DNA of 64,000 bases, from the NCBI GenBank assembly GCA_902728285.1, contig CACVBU010000468.1, forward strand, positions 783,003-847,002, in the 5' to 3' direction. This DNA is from Clytia hemisphaerica (taxonomy: Eukaryota > Cnidaria > Hydrozoa > Leptothecata > Clytiidae). The notes beneath the pieces were generated by a model that was not told the origin of the DNA, did no database searches, and saw nothing but the letters and a program-made list of their open reading frames with translations. Below, piece after piece: positions 1-9,650 of the stretch. Within the stretch, counting starts at the first letter, position 1. The number at the start of each line of letters is the position of its first letter. The translations under genes were made by a program, and so were the position numbers.

Positions 1-80
1 CTTTTTTTAATATTGAATCATACTTAATTTTTTTCCCAGGTCCGTACGCTTACATGAGGCACACTTTTTTTCTGATTAGC

Positions 81-303
81 GAGGTTAAGCAAGTGTTTAT
101 TTAGACCGTTCAATGCGATATCGTAGTCCTGTACATAAGATTTCACTTGATTTCCTGAAACGGCACGAAACTCCGAGTATCGGAAAAAAAATTGTCTCTA
201 TTCTTGACTGTCTAAGATTTCACTTGCATGGTTTGCTTTGGCAAGTTATGTACAGGGCTACGGTATCGCACTTTACAGTCAAAATAAACCCGTGCTTAAC
301 CTC
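81..303. repeat. Foldback element with about 55-bp inverted arms
   Basis: The segment beginning GAGGTTAAGC at 81 is matched in reverse complement by the one ending GCTTAACCTC at 303. The arms run to about 139 on the left and back to about 247 on the right, with a few mismatches; their inner parts are TCCTGTACATAA and TTATGTACAGGG. The spacer holds two copies of TAAGATTTCACTTG, at about 138 and 210. The size and structure fit a MITE or foldback element. The 103-codon reading frame that crosses it (113-424) follows the repeat rather than any protein family and is not treated as a gene. Confidence 0.6.
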
Positions 304-554
304 ACTATTATATTACACACTATGCTGCAAAGGGCCTGTTAACTCTTTGGGTTCGGGTATGTGCCGATCTGATCTCCGAACGTCGATCCTAGTGACAGAC
401 TTTTACAGAGAAACTTGGTTGTAGAGAATTACCATGTATTATAATCTATTACCATGTCTTCCTTTTACTCTTAGAGTGTTTTTTAATTTTCCTGATCTTT
501 GTAACTATCTTTAAACTTAAAAGCTGATCTGTAAAAGTCCACCTAAACTCAGCA

Positions 555-560
555 TTTATT
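555..560 (-). promoter_or_regulatory. Polyadenylation signal AATAAA for the candidate exon at 581-814
   Basis: On the minus strand AATAAA lies about 20 bases past the stop codon at 581-583. That spacing is normal for a metazoan 3' end and supports the exon proposed next to it, although the hexamer is common by chance in AT-rich DNA. Confidence 0.35.
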
Positions 561-580
561 TTAGCTTTTTGAATTTTTTT

Positions 581-814
581 CTACAGAACATAGTCATTCG
601 CGTTGACTTCCCTGGAAAAAGGCTTCATGGATTCCCTATCAGTTTTAAGCAACTTCTTCTCCTTCGTGGGATCAGGACCCAGTCTGTTATTGTCCAATGA
701 TAGCATTGTACGTAAATAGCTTTCGAAAATGTTGTTTAGCGGTATGTAAATTACAAAGGGAGCCAATGTAACAATGCCGATATTAATAAGGCGCAACCCA
801 TACGATAATTTGCC
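581..814 (-). CDS. Candidate terminal exon encoding a membrane segment and cytoplasmic tail (partial gene)
   Basis: I do not recognise the family. On the minus strand a TTTGATTAG acceptor ends at 815, and the frame from 814 is open for 77 residues to a stop at 581, followed by AATAAA at 555-560. The first 28 or so residues form a hydrophobic stretch (LINIGIVTLAPFVIYIPL) that would span a membrane. The rest is charged and polar, with PTKEKKLLKTDRESMKPFSRE, and reads like a cytosolic tail. The product would be the end of a membrane protein whose earlier exons lie at higher coordinates; I could not find a convincing partner exon there. It could be a chance reading frame, since no homology was tested. 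Confidence 0.35.
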   Translation of the reverse strand, partial: GKLSYGLRLINIGIVTLAPFVIYIPLNNIFESYLRTMLSLDNNRLGPDPTKEKKLLKTDRESMKPFSREVNANDYVL

Positions 815-846
815 CTAATCAAAGGTATTTAAAATTGGTCATTGAA

Positions 847-1118
847 TGTACACGTTTTTTTTTTAAGAAACACACTTTTAAGAAACATGAGGCTCAGAAT
901 GCCTAAAAACTAAGAAACATGCTGAGGCTGAGAATGAGAAAGTAACATTTTTTAATTCGGTTTTTTTAAGAACCTTCCAATCCAGCCTTTCATAAGGCTG
1001 ATTATGTCAAAAGGTTTAGAAACATGTAAGAAACATTTAAGGCTCAAAAGGCCGATTTCTTAAGAAACATTGAGGCTGCTTGGTAAAACAAGTTTCTTAA
1101 AAAGAAAAAACGTGCACA
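847..1118. mobile_element. MITE with TGTACACG ends and iterated AAGAAACAT words
   Basis: The left end TGTACACGTTTTTT is mirrored by AAAAAACGTGCACA at 1118. Between them the words TAAGAAACAT and GAGGCTCAGAATG, with close variants and reverse complements, recur seven or more times at uneven spacing. The ends resemble the TACACG family at 1375, 25680, 57301 and 63059, but the interior word differs. No coding capacity. This fits a non-autonomous DNA transposon. Confidence 0.6.
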
Positions 1119-1374
1119 GCCTTGCGAAATTGATTTAGCTCATTTGTTCTACCAAAAATACATGTTTGGTTTCTGTATCTAGAAGGAAGTAAAAGTATTG
1201 TGCGGAAGGGACTTTTCTAAACCCCCCTCTTGGAAATTCAAGACAGCAACCGCTCTGTATTTCATTTTTGACGTTTATTAAAAATATATCGGGTAAAATT
1301 ACCAATGTAATTTTTTTCAAAAATATAAAAAATTTGACATTGAGATTTACCTAATCGTTTAAAATTCTTTGATA

Positions 1375-1895
1375 TACACGTGTTTTTTAATCAGAGCATC
1401 CAAAATTTTTTAAGCCTAACAATGGGCTCTTCCAGAAAAAGTCCGCGCCCCCGCCCCTGTCGAGGATATCGGATATCCAGGGAGTTAACGATTTTTGTTC
1501 AAAAGTGGATATTCAGGGGGTTAAATATCTACAAGGGAGCGGATATCCAGGGGGTTAAGTGTCTTTTCAAGTAAAAAATACGATATCCAGGGGTAAGCAT
1601 CTTTATAAAAAAAGATATCCAGGGGGTTGAGCATATTTTTAAGAGCGGATATCCGGTGGGGGGTCTTTACTAATAAAGTAGGATAACCGGGAACTCTTTA
1701 CTAATAAAGTAGGATATCCAGGGGGTTCGATACTCTCGACCATTTTGTGAATGTTTTTGACCATTTTCCTAAGAAATATGGTGTTTTTGATTGAGTCCAC
1801 AAAGCCTTAAAATGTTCTTAACTTGTTTTTAACATTTTGGCCAGTGAAGCCTTATGTTCTTATAGTTTGTTCTTATATCTTATATAAACGTGTAT
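1375..1895. mobile_element. TACACG-ended MITE, interrupted by a second element
   Basis: The outer parts match the intact copy at 25680-25937: the left piece has TACACG, then CATCCAAAATTTTTTAAGCC, and the right piece has CCACAAAGCCTTAAAATG, TTCTTAACTTGTTCTTAA, TTTTGGCC and a terminal AAACGTGTA. About 75 bases of the intact interior are missing between about 1418 and 1738, where the element at 1420-1738 sits instead. The order of events is therefore readable: the TACACG copy came first, and the second element arrived later with a deletion. Confidence 0.6.
1420..1738. mobile_element. Nested element with iterated GGATATCCAGGGGGTTA
   Basis: It starts with AATGGGCTCTTCCAGAAAA, the same end found at 5933 and, with a small change, at 17373. 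The interior carries about seven copies of a word close to GGATATCCAGGGGGTTAA, near 1471, 1507, 1551, 1592, 1614, 1646 and 1712, separated by unrelated AT-rich spacers. The mirrored right terminus seen at 6229 and 17666 is not evident, so the right end may be truncated. Confidence 0.55.
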
Positions 1896-2621
1896 GAGGA
1901 TTTGAATTGGCTGTGACGATGATCTTATTGTCACGCTTCTAGAAACTAGTTACCAATTCCCTATCTTGGTGGTCACCACAAACATTTCACTGCCTTTTAT
2001 TTTCTCATAGTAATGCGTCAACCAACATATAATTAATCTAGATATTTTACCAAAACCATTATTATGTAAAAATGTCTTCTTTACACACTAATTAGACTTT
2101 ATCTTCGCAAATTACAGCCTTGCAAACCAATCACTCCCTCCTTCCAATTCTATTTCCATCATATCCCTTTTGTTTTTGTGATAACTAAATCTTTTTGGTA
2201 ATTGCATAAGCGTTTGATTAGTGGATCAATTAATAAAAATTAAAAACAACAAAATTTGTCTACTATTTCAGTGAAAATTCCTCATGCATCGACCGCTAAA
2301 TGATATAACATTTGATGTACCACCTTTTAATGTGGGTGGTATTTATAATAAACTTTTGGGTATACCCATGGTTTACAGACAATATTATAAAAATATCGTA
2401 TCATAAAGAATTTTGAACTTGAACTCCTCTTTTTTTATAAGAACATCCAAAATCTTTTAAGCCTTCGGATGCTCTTAACTTTTTTTTAGGTTTAAGCCTA
2501 AAATGTTCTTAACATGTTCTTATTTTGGTGTCCGGAAAATTTCCCCCTAGTAAATCCTCCCCTGGTGAATTCCCACCCATATATTTTCATATGTGTTTTT
2601 AAGTTTCGAAATCATGGACTG
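1896..2621. other. Intergenic DNA with a truncated TACACG-family fragment
   Basis: A fragment at about 2435-2530 (ATAAGAACATCC, TTAAGCCTTCGGATG, CCTAAAATGTTCTTAACATG) corresponds to the left half of the element at 25680. I see no gene or other feature in the remainder. Confidence 0.5.
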
Positions 2622-2920
2622 TAACCCCGGGGGGGTACTAGGGTTGGCGAATGAGAGGTATGTGCGGACGGGACCTCCGAAAACCAACCCTTGGACGACT
2701 GATTTTTGCTGAAAAGGTGACCCTTAGAGAGACTTTTTGAATTTTTTTTTTCGATTTTTGAAAAAAAGTCATACCCTTAGAGAGACTTTATCACAATTTT
2801 TTCTCTGGAAATCAAAAAATTTCCTAAAAATCCTGAATTTTCCGACCCTTAGAGAGACTAATTTAAAACTTTCAATCGAAACAAACCTCCAATTTTAGGG
2901 TCAGGGATTTTTACATGATA
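2622..2920. mobile_element. G-capped element with iterated ACCCTTAGAGAGACT (one end)
   Basis: A CCCCGGGGGGG run leads into GGCGAATGAGAGGTATGTGC and then three copies of ACCCTTAGAGAGACT, at 2720, 2773 and 2845. The same left part, inverted, forms the right end of the element at 30496-30829, which shows which way round this copy lies. The opposite terminus is not visible, so this copy is probably truncated. Confidence 0.55.
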
Positions 2921-4253
2921 GTCTACAAAGTTTTAAGAATCACAACGCCCATTTTTTTGATTCTGAGAAAAGAACTGAAAGATTTTTACATGATAGTCGT
3001 CTACACAGATTTTTACATAATAAATAGTAAAATCGCTGTATTTCCCACAATCCTTCCATTGGTATCGCTACCGTGACCCCAATATAGTTGCGTTTTTTAC
3101 CCTTTCCATTTTGGTGTGTTTAAAGTTGTGAGATTTTAACAGTCGTTAAAGATTTAGGGAAATCCTAAACTTAGCATCGGAATTTCTTAATTTCTTTGGG
3201 AAATTTACCATATGTTTTCCGGAGAAAAAATACAAATCTCTCTCTACCCCAGAAATTTCAGAGGCTTTCGAAGAACCTTTCAATTTTCCAACTGTGAATT
3301 TTTAACCATATATGTGTTTCTTCGGCCCTTTAGTTTTTTTTACTGTTTTCTGCAAACCTCAAGAAAAGAACGAAACGAAAAAAATAATTGAAAAAAAATT
3401 CAATTGCAAATAGAAATTATTTTGTAAGTATTTCAACAAAAATTGCGGTTTTGACGGAAAATATTTTCCTACTCAAAAATTTTAACTTATTTTTGTTTTT
3501 TCGATCGTTTTTTTCTTCTTTTTTTTTCAAAACCATAATTTTTTGAGGTTTTAAAAATGATTAATTTTACCCATTCGTTAACAGTGGAAAGAAGGTTTAT
3601 TTTTAACGGAAAGCTGGAGATCCTTGTCAAGCTGTCCCTCCTGCGTGGTAGAAGCATCCTTTCCTCCTTTTCATTGCCATTTCAGTTCTTCCATTTTTTT
3701 TCATTTGGTTTTTCTACTTGGGATGGATTAAGTGGCTTCCAGGCTATATTCTCAGCCTTATTGGAACATTTCGAGCTTCTAGATCCAAAGTCTCATTTAA
3801 AGACGTACTTTAAAGCACTTAAAAATCACTTGCGGTTTTCAAATTCTGAGGGAATTCCCTTTTTGTGTCAAATATTACGGTGGGGATTGGAGATTTAGAA
3901 AGTGTAAAAAGGGCGCCCTAAGGGCGGCAAATACCCGTACCATTTGTCTTCAACCCCTTCCCCTTATTAAAACATTTTTGAGTTTTTGGATCCTAAGGTC
4001 TTACGACCGTCTCGTGTTCATGTTCATCCTTTTTTTCAAATATTTTGACTTTAAATGCAGTGCCGTAGCCGCAGGAGAGCCAGAACTGCTACTATTGAAT
4101 TCATCGACAAATGCGACACCAGAAAAAATATTTTTTCCTACCTTGGTGGACCCTCCTTATATAATAAATATGTACCCCCTAAAATTAATTTTGTGTCTAC
4201 GGCACTGGATTGTAGCAAAACTATGGATACTTCAAGTGCTATACCCCCTCCAT
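2921..4253. other. Intergenic DNA without a supported gene
   Basis: Low-complexity T-rich and A-rich sequence. A 113-codon frame at 3557-3898 has phenylalanine- and leucine-heavy composition, no recognisable motif and no splice context. Frames at 3978-4367 overlap each other and are equally unsupported. Confidence 0.4.
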
Positions 4254-4447
4254 AGATCTTTTCATAAATTACGTCACGAACATCACTTGCCTAGTTTTGA
4301 GATTATTGCCATGTCGATTAATTCACAGCGGATTTTATTAAAACTATTCATAAAAATAATCATGTAATATCTTAAGGGACATAATCACCATGGTAATTGT
4401 TTGAATACGAGGCAAATGATGTTCGTGACGTAATTTATGAAAAGGTC
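4254..4447. mobile_element. Foldback MITE, AGATCTTTTCATAAATTACG family, copy 1
   Basis: The left arm AGATCTTTTCATAAATTACG continues into TCACGAACATCACTTGCC. It is mirrored by GGCAAATGATGTTCGTGACG and TAATTTATGAAAAGGTCT at 4447, giving arms of about 38 bp. A second copy at 24883-25084 has the same arms and a recognisably related centre (CACCATGGTAAT / CACCATGGCAAT). No coding capacity. Confidence 0.75.
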
Positions 4448-5229
4448 TATTGGTCGGCAATTTCCTTAGGATACTCCACGATAGTGCTTTGACGGTCGCC
4501 CACGCTAAAGTGGGTCAATACTTATTCGTAGAGCGTGAAAGAAAAAGTTAGCCTTTAATGGGCCTCTAAACCAGTCGGGTTCAACTGGGATAATTTCATG
4601 AAAATCGAGGTTAGAGCCGAATGTCCCCCTAAATGACGTGTTCAGACCTTATAAAGAATTTAATTTGGTTACCCTAAAAATGCCCTTTTCTTTATTAGGT
4701 GGACTCACTCACAAAGATAAAAAGTGATAAAAAACAGGGCTTTTCAAAATAAATAAAATACGCTAGCGCAAGAAGTGTAACCAACCCTTTGTAAACATTC
4801 ATAATGTGCACTTTTTAATGGCTGCTTGATTGCACAGTTCAGTTGCACATACTTTTGAAGCTACTTTTGAAACTTGGAAACTTGCTGCTGCTGTATAAAT
4901 TTTTATCATGTTTTCTGGTCTTTTGTAGAGTGTTTACTACTAAGTATTTCATGTTTGTGTAGTTAGTAAATGCACCAATAAATTGATCATGGTCAGTAAG
5001 TAGTACAAAGAGAGTTAATTTTCCACAACAACAACATCATTATACCCTCCCCTTTCTTCTCTTCTTCACCAAAATTACAAAAACAGTACAGGTATGATCT
5101 ATTTTCCTTTTTTCAACAGATAGTTATGTGTTAATAGTGAAAACAGTTGTGACAAACAGTCAGTTTTAGCAAGTATTTCTTAGAAATCATGTCAATTGAA
5201 ATTCAGCAATCATTTTTGTATAATCGAAA
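4448..5229. other. Intergenic DNA, nothing recognised
   Basis: No element ends, exon-like frame or RNA gene could be made out here. A GTATGA after an open stretch near 5090 resembles a splice donor but has no supporting coding frame. Confidence 0.4.
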
Positions 5230-5396
5230 CGACCCTGTCCAGACACTGTCGTACATTGTACGGTGATTTACGATGGGTACGGAAGGGTGTACAGCAGATT
5301 TAAAATTAACCTATTTTCACTGCCGTTCAAAGGACATTTAGATCCAGCAGTCCTGCCCCACCGTACACCACCGCACAATGTACAGCGGTCCCTCGT
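5230..5396. mobile_element. Short element with inverted GTACATTGTACGGTG-like ends
   Basis: Left GTCGTACATTGTACGGTG (about 5248-5265) is mirrored by CACCGCACAATGTACAGCGG near 5370-5388. Variants of GTACGG/CCGTAC recur inside, including TACGGAAGGGTGTACAG and CCACCGTACACC. This matches the plan of the other small inverted-repeat elements in the window. Confidence 0.5.
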
Positions 5397-5932
5397 TAAT
5401 GATGATAGTTTTTTATCCGATGAAGTTTGATTGGTGTTCGATGAGTTTGGTTTGGTAAGTAAAAGTTCCAGCTTTTCCTCCCCAATGGGATGATAGATAT
5501 TGGCTCGCTCTTTAAGCTTTAGTGTGTGTGTCTGCTAATAAGCCGTTGGAATGTAAAAAGAATGTACGGCAAGGTAATAAATCAAACTAATCAAGCTTCA
5601 ATCAAACTTCACCAATCTTGATACTGCTTGATACACCTTTTGCTAATTAGGAATTTCATTTTGAATCATGGTACCATTGTTTGTATAAGATTCCCATTTC
5701 CGCACTAAGATTCTTATTACTTTTCTGGAATCTTCCCCCTATATATTTTTCATGGGATAAACGGCAAGAGATTGGGGAGGGTTTGTTTAATGAGATACAA
5801 TTTAAAGCAGTTATAAAGGAGTCAAAGTTTAATCTCGAGGAGTATTATTTCTTTTGGCTAGTTGGCTAGTTTTTACCCTGCCATTTTCTAGTCCAGAAGC
5901 TGGAGCTCAACTATTCAACTGCTTTTTGCCTT

Positions 5933-6229
5933 TAATGGGCTCTTCCAGAAAATGTCCGTACATGGGGGTGGACAGGGGTGGAGGATATAGTGTCCGGAGA
6001 GGGAGGGTAGTGAACAATCTACAAAATTTGCAATGTCCTGGGGGGGGTAAACTTGCTCTTGATGGGGTCAACTGATGCTTGTCCGGGGGGGGGGGGGTTT
6101 AGACCTGCTGTCCGGGGGATCAAAAGTCACTATGTCCAAGGGGGGGGGGGGGTAAATTTCCAAAAAAATGTTATATCCTCCCCCCCCCCCCCATATCCCA
6201 TATTCAATTTTTTTTGGAAAAGTCCAATG
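5933..6229. mobile_element. G-run-rich element with AATGGGCTCTTCC end
   Basis: It opens with AATGGGCTCTTCCAGAAAA and closes with TTTGGAAAAGTCCAATGA, an imperfect mirror image. The interior has at least five G-runs of 7-14 following words such as TGTCC(T/G)GGGGGGG, then a C-run of 12 at 6181 that pairs with them. The G-runs could form quadruplexes. Open frames on both strands here (6053-6292, 6068-6253) are made of poly-Gly/Pro and are not genes. Confidence 0.6.
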
Positions 6230-7398
6230 ATTTTGATGGTGGTGGGCCATCATTCATTTCAGAAAGCGAAGATAGTATTTAATTTTAGATAAATTCTACT
6301 GTTTATAGAAAGAAGTTTATATAAACTTTGCGCAAGTGAAAGAAGTCTTTATCACAAGTTGCTCTTTATCAAAGCACAAAATGAGGTTTCTGGAATCAAA
6401 GAATGAAAAGTTCCTTTTTTCTTAAAATTATTTTTCTCAAGTATATTGCAGAAAGATTTTGTTTGCGCTTTATAGGGCTTATTCTTTAGTCGCATTATTT
6501 AAGGAATCTTTTTTTAATGGATTGAGATTTTTCATAAAAGAAACAGGGTATCTATGACCTGTGTGTACAATACATTCTCTATATTTTGTGTAACGCTTCA
6601 TTCAAAATGCATAATGCTGCAGGAGTCACGTTTCACGCGTCTTCGTCGTTGATGTTCAAGTATTATGCGAAATTTTCGACTTTAAGTCGTCTTGTTTTGT
6701 TTATTACTACATACAGCTACATACAAAGATAAACAAATTATGGTTTTAAAGAACGACAAATTAAATGTGTGTTATTGTAAATGCAGAAATTTTCAGCCGA
6801 ACCTACTGACAAGGGGCCATTCATGAAAATCACTCTCAATTAAGAAATTTTCTTAAATCGGCCAAAAAATGGTGCAAGTTGCTCGGGATACACCATTGCC
6901 ATTATCATGTAGACGATTGAGAGCACTTATAGTAAAATTTGGGTATATTTTGAACACTTTTACCATATTACTTTTTTGGTTTTAACAAAACAATATTATG
7001 TACACGTTTTCAAAATGAGAAAAACACTAACTTTTAAATTTATAAAAAAATTTGAAAAAAGTATGAAAAATGGAAATGAAATATCCTGCCTATGAGCTCA
7101 AAGTAGAATTTCGCTAAACCTTTAGTCAACATTTCTAAAAATTGCGAACCTTGAATTCAAAAGCAATTAGAAATTATTTACAGCTTCGTCTAAATACTTC
7201 TTTATGGAACGGTATTTACCAAACACTAAAAAGTTCAATTCAAACCTAGTTGATCTATCCCTGTCGCAAAGTTTCAATTCTTTTGAGTTGAAAAATTGCT
7301 AATATAGAATAAAACTCTATAAAAATAAAAAAAACATCTATTTATCATATAACTATGAGAAACTAAAACTAAATTTTATATTTTGGACAGTTAAAGTT
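6230..7398. other. Intergenic DNA downstream of the helix-turn-helix gene
   Basis: This presumably includes the 3' untranslated region of the minus-strand gene that ends at 7399. No AATAAA is seen on the minus strand close to the stop codon, so the site of 3' processing is unknown. No other feature was recognised. Confidence 0.4.
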
Positions 7399-9585
7399 TT
7401 AATTTGGACATTTCGGACATACCAAAATAGTTTTGCATCGTTCACAACATACCCCTTGTACATTACCAGATGGTTTGTCTAACAATTTATGTTTCCACAG
7501 CAACGAGTTTGCCCATTCTTTAGTAATAATTCCTTTAATGTTTTCAGCCTCTTTATGGTGTTTGGTTGCCATGATATTTTCTGCAACAGCAATCACAAAA
7601 TTCTCACTTAGTTCAATTTGTGAAGAATGAAATTGTTTAAGTTGTGAGACAACTTCACCTTCAATTAAAGTTGATATTGATCGACGGCTTGGCTTGCGCT
7701 CGATGGTCTCGGTAGCTGGGATACCTCCTCCCTTCTCTAAAAGTTCTCTATATTTATTACGAAACGTGCGTACAACGCTTTCGTTCAAGCGTGGAAATTG
7801 TTCTCTGTATACTTTCACTGTAGCACCTAATCCGATATCGTTGCAAAGTTTCCCGATATTATACCGATCTTCGGGTGTATATTTTTGGTATTTGAATCGT
7901 TTGCTTCGCCCACTTTGTGGGTTTATACTGCCAATCGGTTTCCCAATCAAATCTTTGCGATCATAAGGATACTCTACAGCCGCGTAACCATTTATGCGTG
8001 GTGGTATTACGTCATATTCACGGAGTCGGGCGTTTTCGCTAATCGAGCGATGGAGGTGACCGTTGAAAGTCGGCGGTGGTGAATGATGTCTAGGTGAGTG
8101 TGGCCGCGGTCTTGGATAGTGTATGATAGGTGGTGCAATTACGGATGGATGTGATGTAATGGCGGAATTTGCGTTATGTGGAATGCTCGGAGAAGAGCGC
8201 ATTGATGGTGATCTATTGTGAGGCGGAGATCGAGATCGATGGCGGGGCACGGGTGGCGAGCGTGAGCGATGACGTTCAACACCTTCTTCTTTTTGATGAG
8301 GTGGATGTTCGAATGGTCTGTAAGGTGGAGACTCACTTTCACTTCGTGGTGAACGTGCATAAGGAGGAGAAAGTCTTCTTTCTTCTGGTGGATGATGTTG
8401 TTTTGGTGAAACAGAAGGCGAACTGTGATTAGATGTTCGCTCTTCATCGCCACGTGGTGAAACCATGCCATTCGTTTTGGCGGAACCTGTCGAACCTGGT
8501 CCTGTCATTTGATCACCTTCTAAGACAAACACTTGTGGTTGCGTAGGATAATCATGCACATGCGTGTTGGGTGGTGATCGATATCCTGCGCGTCTCTGTT
8601 GAAGGTCTTGCTCCTGTTTGTGGCGTTGATATTGTTTGTGGAAATCGAAAATGATCGATTCGCTGATCCCAGGGTATTCTTTATGGAACTCTTGCAATGC
8701 TTTCATGACGCCATGATGCGAGCAATATCGACCGATTCTTAATTGATCTTCTAATGTCATCTTCATGAATCGTGGGTGATCCTTTTCAATTTCATGAAAG
8801 GCCGGGCGTCTGTGGGTGCTTTCTAATGGGAATGCCGGGCGTTCGCCATTTCGTTGATGATACCGTGCATATTCGTCCTTTACAACTTGTGTATTGAGCG
8901 GAGGTGATATCTGTCCATTGTATGGTTTATTGGTTTCATCGGTGACTTTGTACTTGCGTGGGCGACCACGAGGAGGAGCTGTGTAACTGTTCTGTAGTTC
9001 TTTCTGTCTCCTTTGCTCGAACTCATAGACAGCTGATTCCCCGATCATCTGCTTGTATTTATCACGAAAACCTCTTGTCACACTTTCACTCATCTCTGGG
9101 TAGCGACCTTGAAAGGCTTTACGTGCAGCAGCTGGTCCGTGCTCAAAACAGTATTTGCCGATAGCTATTCGGTCTTCAGGCGTGTACTTTTGATATTTCT
9201 TTCGTTTGCCACGTTTGTGTGGGATTTTAACGGTGTTGTTGTTTGAGGTTCCATCATGTGAACTGGAGTCATCATCGTCCATATCACGGGATAAATCTTC
9301 TGCTCCTTCTCCTAACATGCTTGGTCGTGCTACAAATGTCGGTTTCGATAGCATCGAAGGTCGATCGGATAACATGGAAGGTCGCTCGACCAGAGATGGA
9401 GAATCACGTGACGTTTGGTCTGCGTCTTCAATGTTGTCGATATGATTCGTTGATTGGTTCTCTTCAACTTCGTCAGAATCAATGTAATGATCGTCAATGA
9501 CGGCGATTTGTGGTGGTGACGGAGTCGATAAATCACCATTCAACATGGATGGTAATGCACTTAATGCAATGGTTGCTGCCGACAT
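7399..9585 (-). CDS. Protein with three transposase-like helix-turn-helix repeats, AT-hook and Cys4 tail
   Basis: An uninterrupted 728-residue frame, likely a nuclear DNA-binding protein. Three repeats share the pattern YTPEDR-x3-GK-x4-G-x-A-x6-FP-x3-ES-VR-FR-KY, at about residues 125-182, 270-322 (the most diverged) and 562-617. The pattern resembles the psq-like DNA-binding modules of pogo/CENP-B/Tc5-type transposases. Residues 636-702 (ending EWANSLLWKHKLLDK) look like the second, CENP-B-like half of such a module. Residues 204-212 (PPRGRPRKY) form an AT-hook. C714, C717, C723 and C726 form a CxxC-x5-CxxC cluster at the very end. Residues 385-510 are rich in Ser, Pro, Arg and His with RSRSPP repeats, and residues 67-91 hold three RPSML motifs. 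No DDE catalytic domain is present or could fit, so a host gene derived from a transposase is the best reading. The start at 9585 is the first ATG of the frame. Function beyond DNA binding is unknown. Confidence 0.88.
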   Translation of the reverse strand: MSAATIALSALPSMLNGDLSTPSPPQIAVIDDHYIDSDEVEENQSTNHIDNIEDADQTSRDSPSLVERPSMLSDRPSMLSKPTFVARPSMLGEGAEDLSRDMDDDDSSSHDGTSNNNTVKIPHKRGKRKKYQKYTPEDRIAIGKYCFEHGPAAARKAFQGRYPEMSESVTRGFRDKYKQMIGESAVYEFEQRRQKELQNSYTAPPRGRPRKYKVTDETNKPYNGQISPPLNTQVVKDEYARYHQRNGERPAFPLESTHRRPAFHEIEKDHPRFMKMTLEDQLRIGRYCSHHGVMKALQEFHKEYPGISESIIFDFHKQYQRHKQEQDLQQRRAGYRSPPNTHVHDYPTQPQVFVLEGDQMTGPGSTGSAKTNGMVSPRGDEERTSNHSSPSVSPKQHHPPEERRLSPPYARSPRSESESPPYRPFEHPPHQKEEGVERHRSRSPPVPRHRSRSPPHNRSPSMRSSPSIPHNANSAITSHPSVIAPPIIHYPRPRPHSPRHHSPPPTFNGHLHRSISENARLREYDVIPPRINGYAAVEYPYDRKDLIGKPIGSINPQSGRSKRFKYQKYTPEDRYNIGKLCNDIGLGATVKVYREQFPRLNESVVRTFRNKYRELLEKGGGIPATETIERKPSRRSISTLIEGEVVSQLKQFHSSQIELSENFVIAVAENIMATKHHKEAENIKGIITKEWANSLLWKHKLLDKPSGNVQGVCCERCKTILVCPKCPN

Positions 9586-9648
9586 TGTGCTTTGTTGTCA
9601 TAAGTTGGTGCGTGTTGTGTTATTGTCGTAATTTGTTGTTTTCTTTTG

Positions 9649-9650
9649 CT
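9649..9650 (-). other. Probable 3' splice site in the 5' untranslated region of the helix-turn-helix gene
   Basis: On the minus strand a pyrimidine-rich run CTCTTTTTTTCTCGTTCACAG ends at 9649, 64 bases before the ATG at 9585. It matches a metazoan acceptor well, so the gene probably has at least one non-coding exon further upstream (higher coordinates). Confidence 0.45.

Noticed and set aside
1..126. Acceptor-like TTTTTTCCCAG near base 39 followed by a short open frame
   Set aside because: The frame closes after about 28 codons, and most of it lies in the foldback element starting at 81.
3557..3898. 113-codon plus-strand frame
   Set aside because: Phe/Leu-heavy composition expected of T-rich DNA, and no motif or splice sites.
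6053..6292. Glycine/proline-rich open frames on both strands
   Set aside because: They translate long G- and C-runs of a mobile element.
7433..9500. Several frames of 60-110 codons overlapping the helix-turn-helix gene on both strands
   Set aside because: They are shadows of the 728-codon frame; only that frame shows internal protein repeats and motifs.
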